From assembly GCF_019649055.1 (NCBI RefSeq), contig NW_026570478.1, positions 25,012 to 89,011 on the forward strand: a stretch of 64,000 nucleotides of DNA. Reading direction: 5' to 3'. Under the pieces are notes generated by a model, which was given only the letters and a program-made list of their open reading frames with translations, was not told where the DNA came from and ran no database searches. Origin of the DNA: Paramacrobiotus metropolitanus (Eukaryota > Tardigrada > Eutardigrada > Parachela > Macrobiotidae). A program made the translations under genes and the position numbers. Positions 51,900 to 63,690 of this stretch are shown here, piece by piece; position 1 is the first letter of the stretch; the number at the start of each line of letters is the position of its first letter.

Positions 51900-52787
51900 A
51901 TCTCTCAGACTGATTCCGTGATGTCTTGAGCAACCTTTCCAATAAACCATGCGATAAAAGGGATAATCGAAAAGAATACTTAGCTATTAAGAATTTAAGG
52001 GTACTTAAATTCTGCAGTTCCCTCTGTTGGGCCAGTCGCTATGGCAGCCTACGAGTAGGCAGCCAGCGACAGTCCCGCTTCCGGTGTGCTGACTCACACC
52101 GAGTCGTACTCGATGTCGAGCGCTAGATCGGCCTCGACTCAGGCAGCTTTCCGCCCAGCCTCTCGTCTCGGCCAATCACCGGCCTCGATGTAGGCGGAGC
52201 CACGCCTCCTTTCCACATCTCGGCCTATCAGCGTTCGTTCGCTCGTGTTGGATCTGCCCAGTGCCGCATTAGGCTTTTTCCCATGTTATGGCTCGATGTG
52301 CCATTCATTTTTCATTCACTAGCTGACATTCGGTGATTTACATTCTCCAGCTCACATCGAGCCTTTGTGTTTGGGTTTTCTGTACTTTATTGCTATCCAC
52401 AATAAAGCCTTCATTCACTATCGTGAGCCTTTGTTCGCCAGCTGTCACATGATAGCATATCGTTGAGTTTTTCCTTCTGCGAACCTCTTGAGACCTCGGT
52501 GTAGACCTACATCCGTACGGCCGACGTGAAGAAAGGGGAGAACCAACGGTTCCTATCCCCATCTGATCGCCGCCAGCCAGAACGGTCTGTCTCTTCTCTC
52601 TCTCTTGCGGGCAGAAAGCCTCGGCAGACCCTCTTCCTTGCGCGTGGACAGAACGTTCCTCGCGGCAACAACTGGACGGACTTTGCGGGTTGATTAGCGG
52701 TTACCGCGGATCCGGACGGAACGGACGGCACGGACAACGGACCTCGCGGACCTCGCAGCCTCATCAATCGGGGTGCTTTGCCTTAAG
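51900..52787 (+). mobile_element. Element C LTR region
   Basis: CGCTCGTGTTGGAT (52239) is shared with the LTR fragment at 36219. AATAAA is at 52401. The region ends before TGGCACCCGCAAC (52788), a candidate primer binding site. The left limit is a guess from composition, and no second LTR lies in the window. Confidence 0.45.
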
Positions 52788-52814
52788 TGGCACCCGCAAC
52801 TTTAACAGCGCGGA
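52788..52814 (+). promoter_or_regulatory. Candidate primer binding site of element C
   Basis: TGGCACCCGCAACTTTAACA begins with TGG, the complement of tRNA CCA, and sits between an LTR-like region and the leader. The related copy at 36827 keeps ACCCGCAACTTTAAC, which shows that this block is conserved. Confidence 0.45.
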
Positions 52815-53232
52815 TTCACCGGATCGACAAGCGGATTCACGCGGACCTACCCGGTAAATAGGGTCGACTGACCCTCGGTAAGCCTCGTAGAGCCTTTAAA
52901 GACCCGATATAGCCGGGCATTTTCATCTTCTACCGGACCAAAAGTAATTTGGCCGGCTAAAACTTATTTTCACCCGGATAAAACGGGCTTAAAACATCTT
53001 TTTACGGGTTAAAATAGGGTTAGCCAGCCTTACTAGGCCGGACCCTCGAGCCTCGGTGTAGACCCTCTGAGCCTCAGTTAACGACCTTTCTGAACCTTCG
53101 AAAAATTAAGGGAACTAATTTCCCCCGGCTAAAATAATTTTTGGTCGGTGAAATTAATTTTTCCGATTTTTCTCCGATTTTTCCGAATTTTTCCATCTCG
53201 GAAATTAATTAATTCAAAAATTTAAATAATTG

Positions 53233-53470
53233 TGACGTCACGACGGCCGATTTTACATTATAAAATCCGACCAATCAGGATAGCGGGGAGATTCCCTATG
53301 CTATAGGCCCGTAGTGACTCATAGTTTTTTGGAATTTTGCACGCGGCGCGCAGAATCGTGACGTAGGCGATAATCTGCAAGACCACTTAGTGGTGTGTGA
53401 CGTCATAGCGGTCAGCACTGTAGTATAGGACGTACGTAAGCTGTACCCTGTATTGACAACAGTACTGAGT
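53233..53470 (+). promoter_or_regulatory. Element C internal CRE/CCAAT/TATA block
   Basis: TGACGTCA at 53233-53240 and 53398-53405, TATAAAA near 53260, ACCAATCAGG near 53270, and GGTCAGCACTGTAGTATAGG near 53410. The same elements in the same order are found in element B, with a similar set in element A. They lie about 450-600 bp after the candidate primer binding site, downstream of the LTR. Confidence 0.6.
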
Positions 53471-53599
53471 TGCAAGTAGCACAAGCACACCCACCATCAC
53501 CCACCCCACCGGACCTCTGCCCCCACCGGACCCTCGGACCTTCAACAGGCAAAAGCCTCATCAATTTCGGACAAGTCCCCAATAGGGATAGTCTGACTT

Positions 53600-56500
53600 T
53601 TGGCTGAAGGGTTAACCGGAGGCACTTCAAGGCTCAATAGAGCCACCACCGAAGATGTCCGGTCAGAGAACCCGTATGAACGGAAGTTCGACCAAGGCTA
53701 CGCCCGACGAGACAACGCAGGCGGGTATACCTTCCGCCATGCCGGCCGGGTAGTGGCCTCACTCGTCAGTTCAACCGATCGAGTAAGTCCGGCAAGTCAA
53801 ACCAGTCGACCAAGTCGGCCAAGGAGAAGCAGGACGCGCGGATCCTGGCGAACGACTTCACTCAATCGCCGGAGGATAGCTTCGAGCGACCGGACGTTCT
53901 CGAGCTACACAGGCTGAGTCGGAAGTTCTGCATGACCCAATAGGTCAAACTGCGAACTCCGAGCCTGCGGCTGGACTTGTGCACCCAACAGGTGCCTCAC
54001 CAGTCTTCTTTCCGGCCATCACCCCGGACCATGGAGCCTCGAGCCCGGTGCTAAGCAGCTCCGAGGCGTCACCAGATATTGGTGACCCTGTGCAGCCCCA
54101 ACAGGGCGGCATGGCCGGACCGAAACCGAGGCAAGGCCAGATGAGACCGAGCCAGATGAAGGGTACGGTATCACCGACCCGGGGGGTGACCCACAAGGCG
54201 GGTTCACCGACTAAGTCCCCATTGACCCTGGCTCAAAGCCCCAGACCAACGGGCAACAACCTAAAATCTTCGGACAACAACCGGAAATCGACGTCGCCGG
54301 ACCCGAAGCGACCCTCGGGGACTCCGAAGGCGACCACACGGACCAAGGACCTCACGGGACTCCAACTCGGACTTCGAACTTATCGAAGCCGACCTCGAGA
54401 CTCAAAATCCTCAACGGAAGGTTACAGTCGGCTGGAACCTCGAACACTGAGGCTCGAGCCTCGGACACCGAGGCTCGGACCCCTAACACCGGGGCCGGAC
54501 TCAACCCAACAGGTTGGAACACCCAAGACCGGCCGGCAACCCCCACTTCTCGGCTAAAAGCCGTCTCCCGGTCAAATTCCGGATTTCGTCGGTTGCAACC
54601 TCCACGGGCGAGGTTGAGGTTCGGTTACCGAGGTTAACTTAACCTCGGCTGGCGGACCGTCATCCCCGAAACCCAAGACCCCGGCAGTGAACCTATGCTG
54701 ACCCGAGCCAGCCGGATCGAAGCCTCAAAGGCTGATCGGAAGTCGAAATCGGCTTCACCGAAGGTTGCAAAGCCAACCTCGGACCTTCCGGCTACACCCC
54801 GATGTTCGAACCCTCGGACCTCGGGCTGGTAAAACTCCATCACCGACCGACGATGTCTTCGACGCAACCGTGTTACCCAATAAGGTGACCGAGCATCCGG
54901 ACAGCAGAAAAGGCTTCAGGTTTCCGTCACCGAAGCAATACCCAGGCTCACATCGGGCCTCGGACTACACACCCGGCGGTACTAACGAAAGACCCCGGAG
55001 AAGATCGACAACCCACAGTTCCGCCAACGGATATACGAGCTGCAAAACCAGCTCTTGGCCGGGCAGAACATCGTCGAATCGACGGAGAATGTTCTGTCCC
55101 AGACGGTGGCCTCGCACAAACAGGAGCGCAAGAGACTCACTGACGAACTTGAACGTGCGAACGCCGTCATCGATGACCTTACCCAGGAGATTGAACGGTT
55201 AGAGGCCCAGTTGCAAGTAACTGAGGAGCCCTGCCGTCACGAACAAGCCGAAGTCACTAGACTCCAGGACATGCTGGAGCAGTCTCGGGCCGAAGTGGCC
55301 ACCCTGCGCCAGGACTTGGAGCAGCGGTTACAGGCCCTCGGCTACTCCGAGGCCGGTTCGGCGGAACTCCACAAGATGTTCGATCGGGTGGATGAGTACC
55401 GTGAGGAGAACCATCACCTCAAACAAGGCATCATCGGCCTGGAGGGAGAGATCGACGAGCTCAACTCGGAACTCGACTTCCTCCGGACGGCCTATGCGAA
55501 TCTCCGGGAGAACCAGAACGACCCGGAGGGCATAGCCGTAGACCTTCGGCTATGCCAGGCTCAACTTGGCCAACAGATCCTCGCCCTCACCACCTATCTC
55601 CAGAATGAGACAGCCCGGTTCGAACAGGCTCGCGTCGAGAATCTCGCAGTCATTGAGGCTCAACGAGCCCGGATCACACAGTTAGAGTCCGAGAAGACCC
55701 AACTGCAGATAGACCAGGACCGTCTCCTAAAGTACCAACAGGAACTCTATGATTACACCACGGACGTGACCAACAAGTATACCGGCCTGTGTGATAAGTA
55801 CAATCAGCTGGTCCAGGAACGGGAAGACCTGGGTATCGAGGTCGCGTGCCTGAAGGAGGAAAAAACCTACCTTGAGGACTCCATGACCGAACAACCTCCA
55901 TCCTACCGGACTACCCAAGAGCAGGACAAATGTCGGCAGATTGACAACTACCTGCGCCGAGATAACCCCTGCTGAACCCAACAGGTCAAACGGGGGCTCT
56001 CGAGAGTCAAACCTACCAGGTCGGAATGCTTCGGAACGAACCTTCGGTTGGACCTATGCCGAGGCCGCCGTTGGTACCGACAGCCCCGGAGCCGGAACGA
56101 AATACTTCCACGGCCACCCCCAATGTTCCGACCCACTCAACTACTACAACAACTACGGCCAACGGAGGAACATCCACAACGACGATGTTCTCAACCGGAA
56201 CTAGGCCCGTGGCATCAACCTTAACCGGACAGGACGACCCCCGAGCCTCGAACCCCCGAGGCTCGGACCCCCGAGGCTCGGACCCCCGGGGCTCGAACCT
56301 CCGAGCCCCGGTAAACGGATCCGGCATGGGACTTCGACCACCGACGAACGCTTCGGCGGGAAACTCACAGCCTAATTCGGGAAATTCCAACCGGGACCGA
56401 CAACGTTCGGGTTCCCAGAACACGTACCCGCCGAGGATCGAAGTTCAACCTGTATCGGCAGGGCAGCGCAATTGGGCTGACCCGGTACGCCCCGGATATC

Positions 56501-56740
56501 CGGATAACGCATCACAGCAGCCTCGGCCAGACAACCGTGACCCAATAGGTCTGGTTGGCCCCGCGCTGTTGGCAATGGACCTTGCCAGCCTCGGCAAGGC
56601 AATATGGACCCAATAGGTCCGGCGCCCCAGGCCGACCAATACGTGGTTATACCACCGGGGATGTGGCTTGACCACAACAGAGTCCTTCAAAGGATGCCTG
56701 GGTATGTGGCACCAAACCCGCCACAGAACCAGGGGTACTG
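53600..56740 (+). pseudogene. gag: Element C gag, N-terminal disordered and coiled-coil parts
   Basis: The first readable block is NPYERKFDQGYARRDNAGG (about 53670), shared with elements B and A. Disordered Pro/Ser/Thr-rich readings follow in changing frames (53979-54557, 54765-54900). From about 54990 (KIDNPQFRQRIYELQNQLLA) an open frame runs to 55975 as a long coiled coil (RKRLTDELERANAVIDDLTQ, RLEAQLQ). After TGA, a Pro/Asn/Gly-rich segment with repeats of RGSDPRGSD (56240-56310) leads to the capsid part. A TAG formed inside a CCCAATAGGT word ends one frame at 56616. Start codon unclear. Confidence 0.7.
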
Positions 56741-56741
56741 A

Positions 56742-59156
56742 GTGCAGAACCCTCCGCCTGGACAGCCCCGGCCGGTACCCCCTGGTAATCCATACCCCCA
56801 ACCCCAACCACAGCCGTACCCACCTCAACCCGCCCCGGCTGCGCAGAACCAGCAAGCGGCCTACCCGGTAGCTTGGAACCCTCCGGTGGCCCAACAGGCA
56901 ATGCCGGCGGTCCAACACCGTCAAACCCCACCACCCGATGAGCAAGACATTGCTCAAGCCCGACAGGAAGGCTACGAAGAAGGCCGGCGCCGATACAAAG
57001 AGCGGAACAACCGGATCTTGGCCCGGAAGAATCGGGCAGAGTTGCCGAAGTTCAACGGCGACGGGGCCAAGGTGGAAGGCTGGATCACAAAGATCCGGCG
57101 AATCTATCGCTCGGAGGCTGACGGCGTCGCAATGACGGATGTCGCCTTTATGACGGAGCTGGAGGGCGCCCTTACTGGACAAGCCCTGGAATGGTATCAG
57201 AACCAGTCAACTCTGGAACCCGAAGAAAACGGATGGACCGTCGACTACTGGCTGCAGCAATTTGCGGCCCGGTTCATGGACCCGGACAAGCAGGTCACAG
57301 CGGTGGCGGACATCACCACCAGAAAGTACATGCTGGGGCAAGAGACCCCCGAGCAGTACTATGACGCCATCATAAACCTCAAACAACGAGGCAACCTCAC
57401 CGACGAATTGGCGGTCTTCTACCTGCGGACGAACGTCACGGAGCCAATCCTTCGGGCAGCCCTGGACGTCCGAATGCCGAAGACGACGCGTGAGTTCCGG
57501 GACTACGTACGGGACTTCACCCGGGGTAAGCCGATGTACCAGGTAGTTAAAGGTGGCAATTCCACCAACTACATCACCGTCAGGACGGCGACTCCCGTTC
57601 CTGTGACCCAACCGGCTCCCGGATACATCCAACCCAACTCGCCAGGTTACCAGAACGTGCAACCGGGGCTTCACCGACAGAGCCCTCCGGCGACACCACC
57701 ACCCCAGCCCCGTGGTCAAATCGAACAGACTTGGGCGGCAATGGCGGCGATGAACCTGAATGGAGCCCCAACAGGGACCATGGTCACGCCGCCAGCCTAT
57801 GGAAATAGCGGCCAACCGAGTCAGCCTCGGAGCCCCGGCTACGGCCAATCACAGAGCCAGGGTTACTCCGGCTACGGCCAGCCCCAACAGGGCTACAGCC
57901 AGCCTCGGAGCCCCGGCTATGGCCAGCCCCAACAGGGCTACGGCCAGAACTCCGGTTACGGCCAACCTCAGAACCAGGGGTATGGCTTCGGAGGCGGATA
58001 TGGACGCGGTGGAGCCTCACAATATGGTGGCTCCGGCGGAAGACGTGGCGGCGGGAATCGCGGCCGCGGAAACTTCGGCAACCGCGCGGGTGGAGGCGGA
58101 CAGCCCCAGAACGTGCAGCGGCAGCCTCGGACACCACAGCAGGAGGCTCGCCAGCAGGCAACCTACGTCGATCGGATGGAAGCCAAGTTCTTCCAGTGGA
58201 CCCAGGATGGGATATTTTCCTGTGGTCACTGCCTATGGGGCAACCACAACCAAGCGAGTTGTGGCTATGCCAACCTCCGGCTGGAAGACAATCCAAACCG
58301 GAGATGGTACCTGGACTGGAGGTACCGGTACGATAACGGATGGCCGTTAGGTTCGGCGAACCAGAACCACCCGAACATCGTACCACCCCCGCGCCCCCGT
58401 CAGCAGAATGCCGGCGGATTCGGCGGCCAAGGCAGCCCTAACCGGCAGCCCGGCCAGGGAAACGGAGGGAACCCCCAGAATGGTGGTCGACCCCCATTGG
58501 CAACCCCGCCGCCAGCCCAACGGCCGCAACTGCCGCCGTCCCCGGCCCCAATAGGGGCCCGGGCGGATACCAACCGGCAATGGCGGGCCTGTCAGGTACA
58601 TCCCAGGAAACGCCTAAGGTCGATGAGCTCCGGTGACTCATTCGACCTCTGTCATCCAACGGAACCACCGGATAAGGATAACCCTACTAACCGGAATAAC
58701 CCTTCGGACACAACTCGGAACCTCAACGAGGATTTAGCCTCCGCAACGGTCAGCGAGTCCGCTAGAATCTTAGCGGCGGGGACGGCAGCCCATCTAGGCG
58801 CCGAACATCCCCGGTTCGGATACTCGGAGAATCGACCCGAACCTCGCCACACCGAAAATGCGGCTCCCGGGCCAGAACAGGTACTTGGGAGGATCGGCCA
58901 AGGAACTTGGATCCGATCGGCAGCCGGGACACAGAACGTGCCCGGACCCCCAGGCCCAGAAGGTGAAGCCGGGGATGTCGGCCGGAGAAACCGGACCCGA
59001 CCAGCCGGGACGAGAAACGTCACCAGGCTGCCCGGACGGCTCGGTGCCCAATTAGGCATTACGAGCCACGGGCTGAGCGGAGAATCGGGACGCCGACCCG
59101 CAACCTCGCAGGACGTCAGAAGACACCTGAACCGTCCTGGTAGGCCAACCAGGTAG
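56742..59156 (+). CDS. gag: Element C gag, capsid and FUS-like zinc-knuckle tail
   Basis: Open for 804 codons in frame with the segment upstream of TGA 56739. A Pro/Gln-rich start (56745-56940) leads to a retrotransposon gag domain at 57040-57540: LPKFNGDGAKVEGWITKI, ALTGQALEWYQNQ, WLQQFAARFMDPD, TPEQYYDAIINLKQ. The tail has a Tyr/Gly/Gln/Ser stretch (57800-58000: GYGQPQQGYSQPRSPGYGQ), an RGG region, and a canonical CCHC knuckle CGHCLWGNHNQASC (58221). A disordered end with LGAEHPRFGYSE follows. It stops at TAG 59154, and the same frame reopens into the protease. Confidence 0.88.
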   Translation: MQNPPPGQPRPVPPGNPYPQPQPQPYPPQPAPAAQNQQAAYPVAWNPPVAQQAMPAVQHRQTPPPDEQDIAQARQEGYEEGRRRYKERNNRILARKNRAELPKFNGDGAKVEGWITKIRRIYRSEADGVAMTDVAFMTELEGALTGQALEWYQNQSTLEPEENGWTVDYWLQQFAARFMDPDKQVTAVADITTRKYMLGQETPEQYYDAIINLKQRGNLTDELAVFYLRTNVTEPILRAALDVRMPKTTREFRDYVRDFTRGKPMYQVVKGGNSTNYITVRTATPVPVTQPAPGYIQPNSPGYQNVQPGLHRQSPPATPPPQPRGQIEQTWAAMAAMNLNGAPTGTMVTPPAYGNSGQPSQPRSPGYGQSQSQGYSGYGQPQQGYSQPRSPGYGQPQQGYGQNSGYGQPQNQGYGFGGGYGRGGASQYGGSGGRRGGGNRGRGNFGNRAGGGGQPQNVQRQPRTPQQEARQQATYVDRMEAKFFQWTQDGIFSCGHCLWGNHNQASCGYANLRLEDNPNRRWYLDWRYRYDNGWPLGSANQNHPNIVPPPRPRQQNAGGFGGQGSPNRQPGQGNGGNPQNGGRPPLATPPPAQRPQLPPSPAPIGARADTNRQWRACQVHPRKRLRSMSSGDSFDLCHPTEPPDKDNPTNRNNPSDTTRNLNEDLASATVSESARILAAGTAAHLGAEHPRFGYSENRPEPRHTENAAPGPEQVLGRIGQGTWIRSAAGTQNVPGPPGPEGEAGDVGRRNRTRPAGTRNVTRLPGRLGAQLGITSHGLSGESGRRPATSQDVRRHLNRPGRPTR

Positions 59157-61517
59157 ACGGCCGGAGGCTCGACCGACGAAGTAACGGAGTACTTCGAAGA
59201 CTGGGAAGCAGTACCTTTGGAGGTACAGGTACCCGCCTACTGTCTGCAGCAGGAAGCGGACCTCTTCCAGCGACAACCGGCACGAACTGTAACCGGATCG
59301 CGGACGTTCTTCAACATGCAATATAACCTCTCAACTTTACGAGAAGGTCAACCATCCATGGAAGAACGGATAGCAAGCCGGATATACCCGGTAGAAACCA
59401 CCGAAGCACTGATGGAAGGCGTCGCGAACCGTCCGGAGGTGCACAACTCGGTCAATGAGGTTTCACCAGGCTTACCAGCCCCGGCAGAACGACTAAGTCC
59501 ACACCGACCCTCGGAGGTCAACCCACAAGACGGAGTAGACCCACCGAGGCTAGACAGAATCTTATTACCGTCGCGTGTAGACACCAATAGTGTCCCCGGC
59601 GGATCGACGACAACTCTAATTCCGGTCGAAGTGACCATCCGAGAAGTAACGATCCAACCGTTACAGTCCACCGAACGACCGAAGGTGGTCCGGGCATGGA
59701 CACATGAAGTTCAAATTGGATCGGTAACAACCACGGCCATGTTGGACACCGGAGCCGAAACATCCCCAATCGAGGAGCGTTTCTGCCGGGCCAACAATCT
59801 TAAACTCGAATCCTTGGGGTACTTCACCAAAATACGCGGTGTTGGCGGACAAATCGCCTTCATGGTGACCCATTGCTGTACCGTACCGGTAACCTTGCAA
59901 GGATTCACCAGTCCCCATACCTTCCACGTCCAACCCAACGACTCGGACGTTCCTGTACTTCTTGGATGCGACTACTTGCATTCCAAGTTTGTCTTCATCC
60001 GGACGCCAACGACCCCCAACGAGGGTCAGCGGAACCCATCTTCGGGTGTAGTGCAGTCTATCCCGATACCAGAGGCATCGGGCACGGCAGCGAATGAGGC
60101 TCGGATAAATCGGCTTGATCACCCGATGAACCCCGGACCCCCGGTCTGCCCGCAATGCTCGGATACCGAACGAAGCCTCGTAACGGAGCTGCAGATCCAT
60201 AACGCCATCGAACAATACTTGGCGAAAGTACGGACGACCCGATCGGAACCAGTCCGAGGGATACTAAAGTCTATCCCGATACCAGAGGCATCGGCCTCTG
60301 GTATACTTAACCAAAGGTACCGAACCTGGTCTTCCGGCATTCGACACCTCCTCGAAACCCGGACGATTGGCATAAGACTCGCACTTGATCGAGTCGGCGC
60401 AAGGACGGATGACCAGATCCGAGCTGCAAGGGAGGAATGCCAGGAGGTAATCAACCTAACCGAAGCCTTAGAAGAGGAGATCATCGAATGGGAAGAAGAG
60501 CGGATCGTACTCCACGCACAATTTGTGGAACATCAGCTCCCCATACCGGCGCTACTGGAGATCCAGTCCCATGAACTGGGCCGACGCCTGATGTGGCACT
60601 TCCGGGACCCTTACCACTTCGGTACCCTGGACACCTCCTTTTGGAGTCGATACGGAGAAGACACCCGTATAACTAGGGTCGTACCGGACTCTGAACCTCC
60701 GATTGAGCCTTGTAACTGGCACCAGGCCAAGAAAGTAAGGCTAGCTGAGGCTGTGCACCCACAAAACGGGGGCCGCCTAGCCAACACACGGGCACAAGCC
60801 CCGGATCAGGAATATATGGCCTTAGAATGCCCAATCTGCCACGAAAACAATGGAGCGATCGTCCAAGCCCTCAGAACTCGGAACGAAGAAGTCTGGGAGC
60901 AGGGTAGGCCACCATCCCCCGGACCTCCCGAACCGGGAAGGTGGGAAGGACCGACTCAGCAGACCCCAACTAGGGTTACTGACGGTCTACTTGGACCATC
61001 CGCCGGAACAGCGGAGGAAGGCGAAGCCGACGAATTCGGAGATTGGGACTCGGAAGCCTCGGACGTACAGAGTACAAGTGACTCACCGGACACTGACTCT
61101 GATAATGAGCCATCCGACCCTTCAGATAACAACTCATCGGACACTTCTGATGACGATGATGATAACGACATAGGCTTCGACCCTTCGGTTCAATGGGTAG
61201 GAATCGACACACCCCCGGACGAACCCCCAAAAGACGGATCGTCCGGCAACGAACCCTCAAAGGAACCCCAGCAACCCCAGAACGGAAGCTCGGGCCAACA
61301 ACGGGCTGAGTTAACCGCAATTACGGTTTCTCACCCGGCGGACAGCCCTTCAACTTCGGCTACGTCCAGCGATACAAGCCTAGAACAGGACCCTAACACC
61401 TCCGAAGTTGAATCCTCGGAAGGTAGCCCCACGTATGACGTCCGTGCGGCGGGACAACGGGTATCTCAGACCGACGACGAACAGATTGCCCAACAGGCGA
61501 CATTCGTCGGGAGGTAA
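59157..61517 (+). CDS. pol: Element C protease and long linker
   Basis: In frame with gag after a single TAG. The protease lies at about 59690-60000: AMLDTGAETSPIEERFC (catalytic Asp at 59745) and VLLGCDYLHSKFVFI. SIPIPEAS peptides occur at 60058 and 60275. A helical domain with QRYRTWSSGIRHLLETR, ALEEEIIEWEEERIVLHAQF follows, matching the extra domain before RT in element A. CPICHENNG (60830) is a possible partial zinc site. The last 200 residues are acidic and Ser/Pro-rich. The first in-frame start is not an ATG. Confidence 0.82.
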   Translation, partial: TAGGSTDEVTEYFEDWEAVPLEVQVPAYCLQQEADLFQRQPARTVTGSRTFFNMQYNLSTLREGQPSMEERIASRIYPVETTEALMEGVANRPEVHNSVNEVSPGLPAPAERLSPHRPSEVNPQDGVDPPRLDRILLPSRVDTNSVPGGSTTTLIPVEVTIREVTIQPLQSTERPKVVRAWTHEVQIGSVTTTAMLDTGAETSPIEERFCRANNLKLESLGYFTKIRGVGGQIAFMVTHCCTVPVTLQGFTSPHTFHVQPNDSDVPVLLGCDYLHSKFVFIRTPTTPNEGQRNPSSGVVQSIPIPEASGTAANEARINRLDHPMNPGPPVCPQCSDTERSLVTELQIHNAIEQYLAKVRTTRSEPVRGILKSIPIPEASASGILNQRYRTWSSGIRHLLETRTIGIRLALDRVGARTDDQIRAAREECQEVINLTEALEEEIIEWEEERIVLHAQFVEHQLPIPALLEIQSHELGRRLMWHFRDPYHFGTLDTSFWSRYGEDTRITRVVPDSEPPIEPCNWHQAKKVRLAEAVHPQNGGRLANTRAQAPDQEYMALECPICHENNGAIVQALRTRNEEVWEQGRPPSPGPPEPGRWEGPTQQTPTRVTDGLLGPSAGTAEEGEADEFGDWDSEASDVQSTSDSPDTDSDNEPSDPSDNNSSDTSDDDDDNDIGFDPSVQWVGIDTPPDEPPKDGSSGNEPSKEPQQPQNGSSGQQRAELTAITVSHPADSPSTSATSSDTSLEQDPNTSEVESSEGSPTYDVRAAGQRVSQTDDEQIAQQATFVGR

Positions 61518-63690
61518 CCCGGTTGAACCCGACAAAAACACAAGTCCAGACGGAGCCTCGGCTAAACCGAAGGCAGCCTCGGTACGACAGACTAAGTCCG
61601 AGAAGACCGTCTATAACCCATGGAAACGGGTACGGAGGCCGAAGCCAATAGCTACAGGCCCAACCGTCAATCGTCTTCAGCTCCATACCGAGGACAAAGA
61701 CGAAGACCGACAACCCGTGTTCATTGAGAACAAGTGTACCTTACCACCTTCTCAACATGTGCCGTACTGGTCCGAACCCTTAAGAGTATGGTCCCTCACC
61801 GGGAGATCCATTTCGAGTCTTTCCGGCGGAAGCATTCCGGAGTGCGGCCGATCGAAGACACGATCGAGATCCGACCAACTTGCGATACCGCATGGATCAA
61901 GATCCAAAACGCGACTGAGTACAACCAGGTACTCCGAAGGGGTGCGAAGATCGGATACATGCACTACAGCGACACCTACGGGTTCGAGCCCGACAATGAA
62001 GGCATCGAATGGGAAATCCCGATGGGAGTAGCCCGGGTCTCACAACATGGAGACCGGCCATACAGCTTACCGAGGACGACACAATATGACGCCACTACGG
62101 TACGGACCCAGCAGAAGGTCCAGCTACTTCCCAGGGCTATCGTCGAAGTTACGGTAACCCTCGACATAGAAGTCGACCCCGCTAAAAACAAGTACCTGAT
62201 GTACCTCGGCTCGGAAGAAGCCTTAGCGGAAGGTATCGAGATGAAGGATGGTCCGACCCCACATGATGGGAAGAAGTTCACCATCCTCGTGGCTAATCAT
62301 ACTAATAAGGATATAACCATCCGGAAAGGAACCCCAATGGGTGGAGTCGAGCCGTACGAACATATGACAGACGACCAAAAGGCCCGGGTCCGACTTACCC
62401 AAGAAGGTGACGAAGACCCGGCAACCGTTGAAGAACAAAAGAAAGCCATCAACTCCATGAAGCTCGGTGACAACTTAACCGATGAGCAGCGACAAGTTCT
62501 ACGGGACATCGCATGGGAGTATCGGCTCGTATTTCCAACTTCAAAGCGACCCTACGGTGATGTCAAGGGAGTCACCCACGTCATTGACGTCCAAGGTGCA
62601 AAGCCTATAAAGATGAACCCAACTAGAACCAGTTGGAAGGGCCGTGAATTCATCTCCAAACACGTCCAAGAGATGCTGGACCAAGGAGTGATCGAACCCT
62701 CCGACGCAGCATGGAGCTTCCCCGTGGTCTTGGCAGCCAAGAAAAACCCGGACGGCTCCGTCGGAACCAGGTTCTGCATCAACTACATTAAGCTGAATGC
62801 AGTAACCAAGAAGAACAACTACCCTCTTCCGAACCCGGACCAGCTACTGGACAAGTGCGCCGGGATGGAATATTACGGCAAGGTAGATTGCCAATCCGGT
62901 TTTTGGCAGATCCCAATGGACGAAGCCTCGAAGGACATGACAACCTTCGTTACGCCAGAAGGCATGTACAGGTTTAACCGGATGCCGTTCGGAGTCTGTA
63001 ACGGACCCGCAACCTTCCAGATGCATGTCGATAAGATAACTGCAAAAGCCCGCAAGAAAGGTGTTTTTGCGTACATCGACGACATCATCTTCTTCGGCCG
63101 GACCTTTGAAGAATTCAAGGAAGCCTTCCGAGCCACCCTGGACTGCCTACTTGAGGCCGGGTTCACCATCAAACCCTCGAAGTGTGAGGTTGGAACGGAT
63201 AAGTTACCTTTCCTCGGACATGTCTTCAGCAAAGCCGGAGTCCAAACCGACGACGAAAAGGTAGCGGCTATTGCGCAACACCAACCCCCGCGAACAGAAC
63301 GCCAATTGCGGTCGTTCCTCGGGTTGGCTAACTACTATCGGAAGTTCATCCGCAACTATGCCCAACGGACATCGAAGATGTATGAACTCCTTCGGAAGAC
63401 TAATTCCATCCGGACAGACTGGACGGACGACCATACAGCGGAGTTCAACGGCATCAAAGAGGCTCTAACGACAGCCCCGGTACTCGCAAAGTTCGACCCG
63501 ACCAAGAAGACGGTAATCGAATGCGATGCCAGTGGAGCCGGACTTGGCGCGGTGTTGTCACAAGAAGACCACCCTGTAGGATTTGCCAGCCGAGTTCTCC
63601 ATGGAGCCGAGAAGAACTACGGAGTCACCGAATGGGAATGCCTAGCCGTAGTTTGGGCCGTCCAGAAGTTCAAACACTTCATTGACCATC
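61518..63690 (+). pseudogene. pol: Element C pre-RT beta domains, RT and truncated RNase H
   Basis: Two frame changes (about 61510 and 61750) precede the open frame 61734-63713. Two beta-rich segments of the same type stand before RT: one ends WIKIQNATEYNQVLRRGAKI (about 61950), the next FTILVANHTNKDITIRKGTP (about 62330). RT covers 62570-63190 with RFCINYIKLNAV, QSGFWQIPMD, MPFGVCNGPATFQ and YIDD at 63072. RNase H starts at 63480 (DASGAGLGAVLSQ) but at about 63690, after KFKHFIDH, the sequence changes to CTCGG-rich non-coding DNA. The RNase H C-terminus and integrase are missing by internal deletion. Confidence 0.9.

Noticed and set aside
56445-57182. Minus-strand ORF of 245 codons in element C
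   Set aside because: Shadow of the real gag frame on the plus strand, with no motif and high GC.
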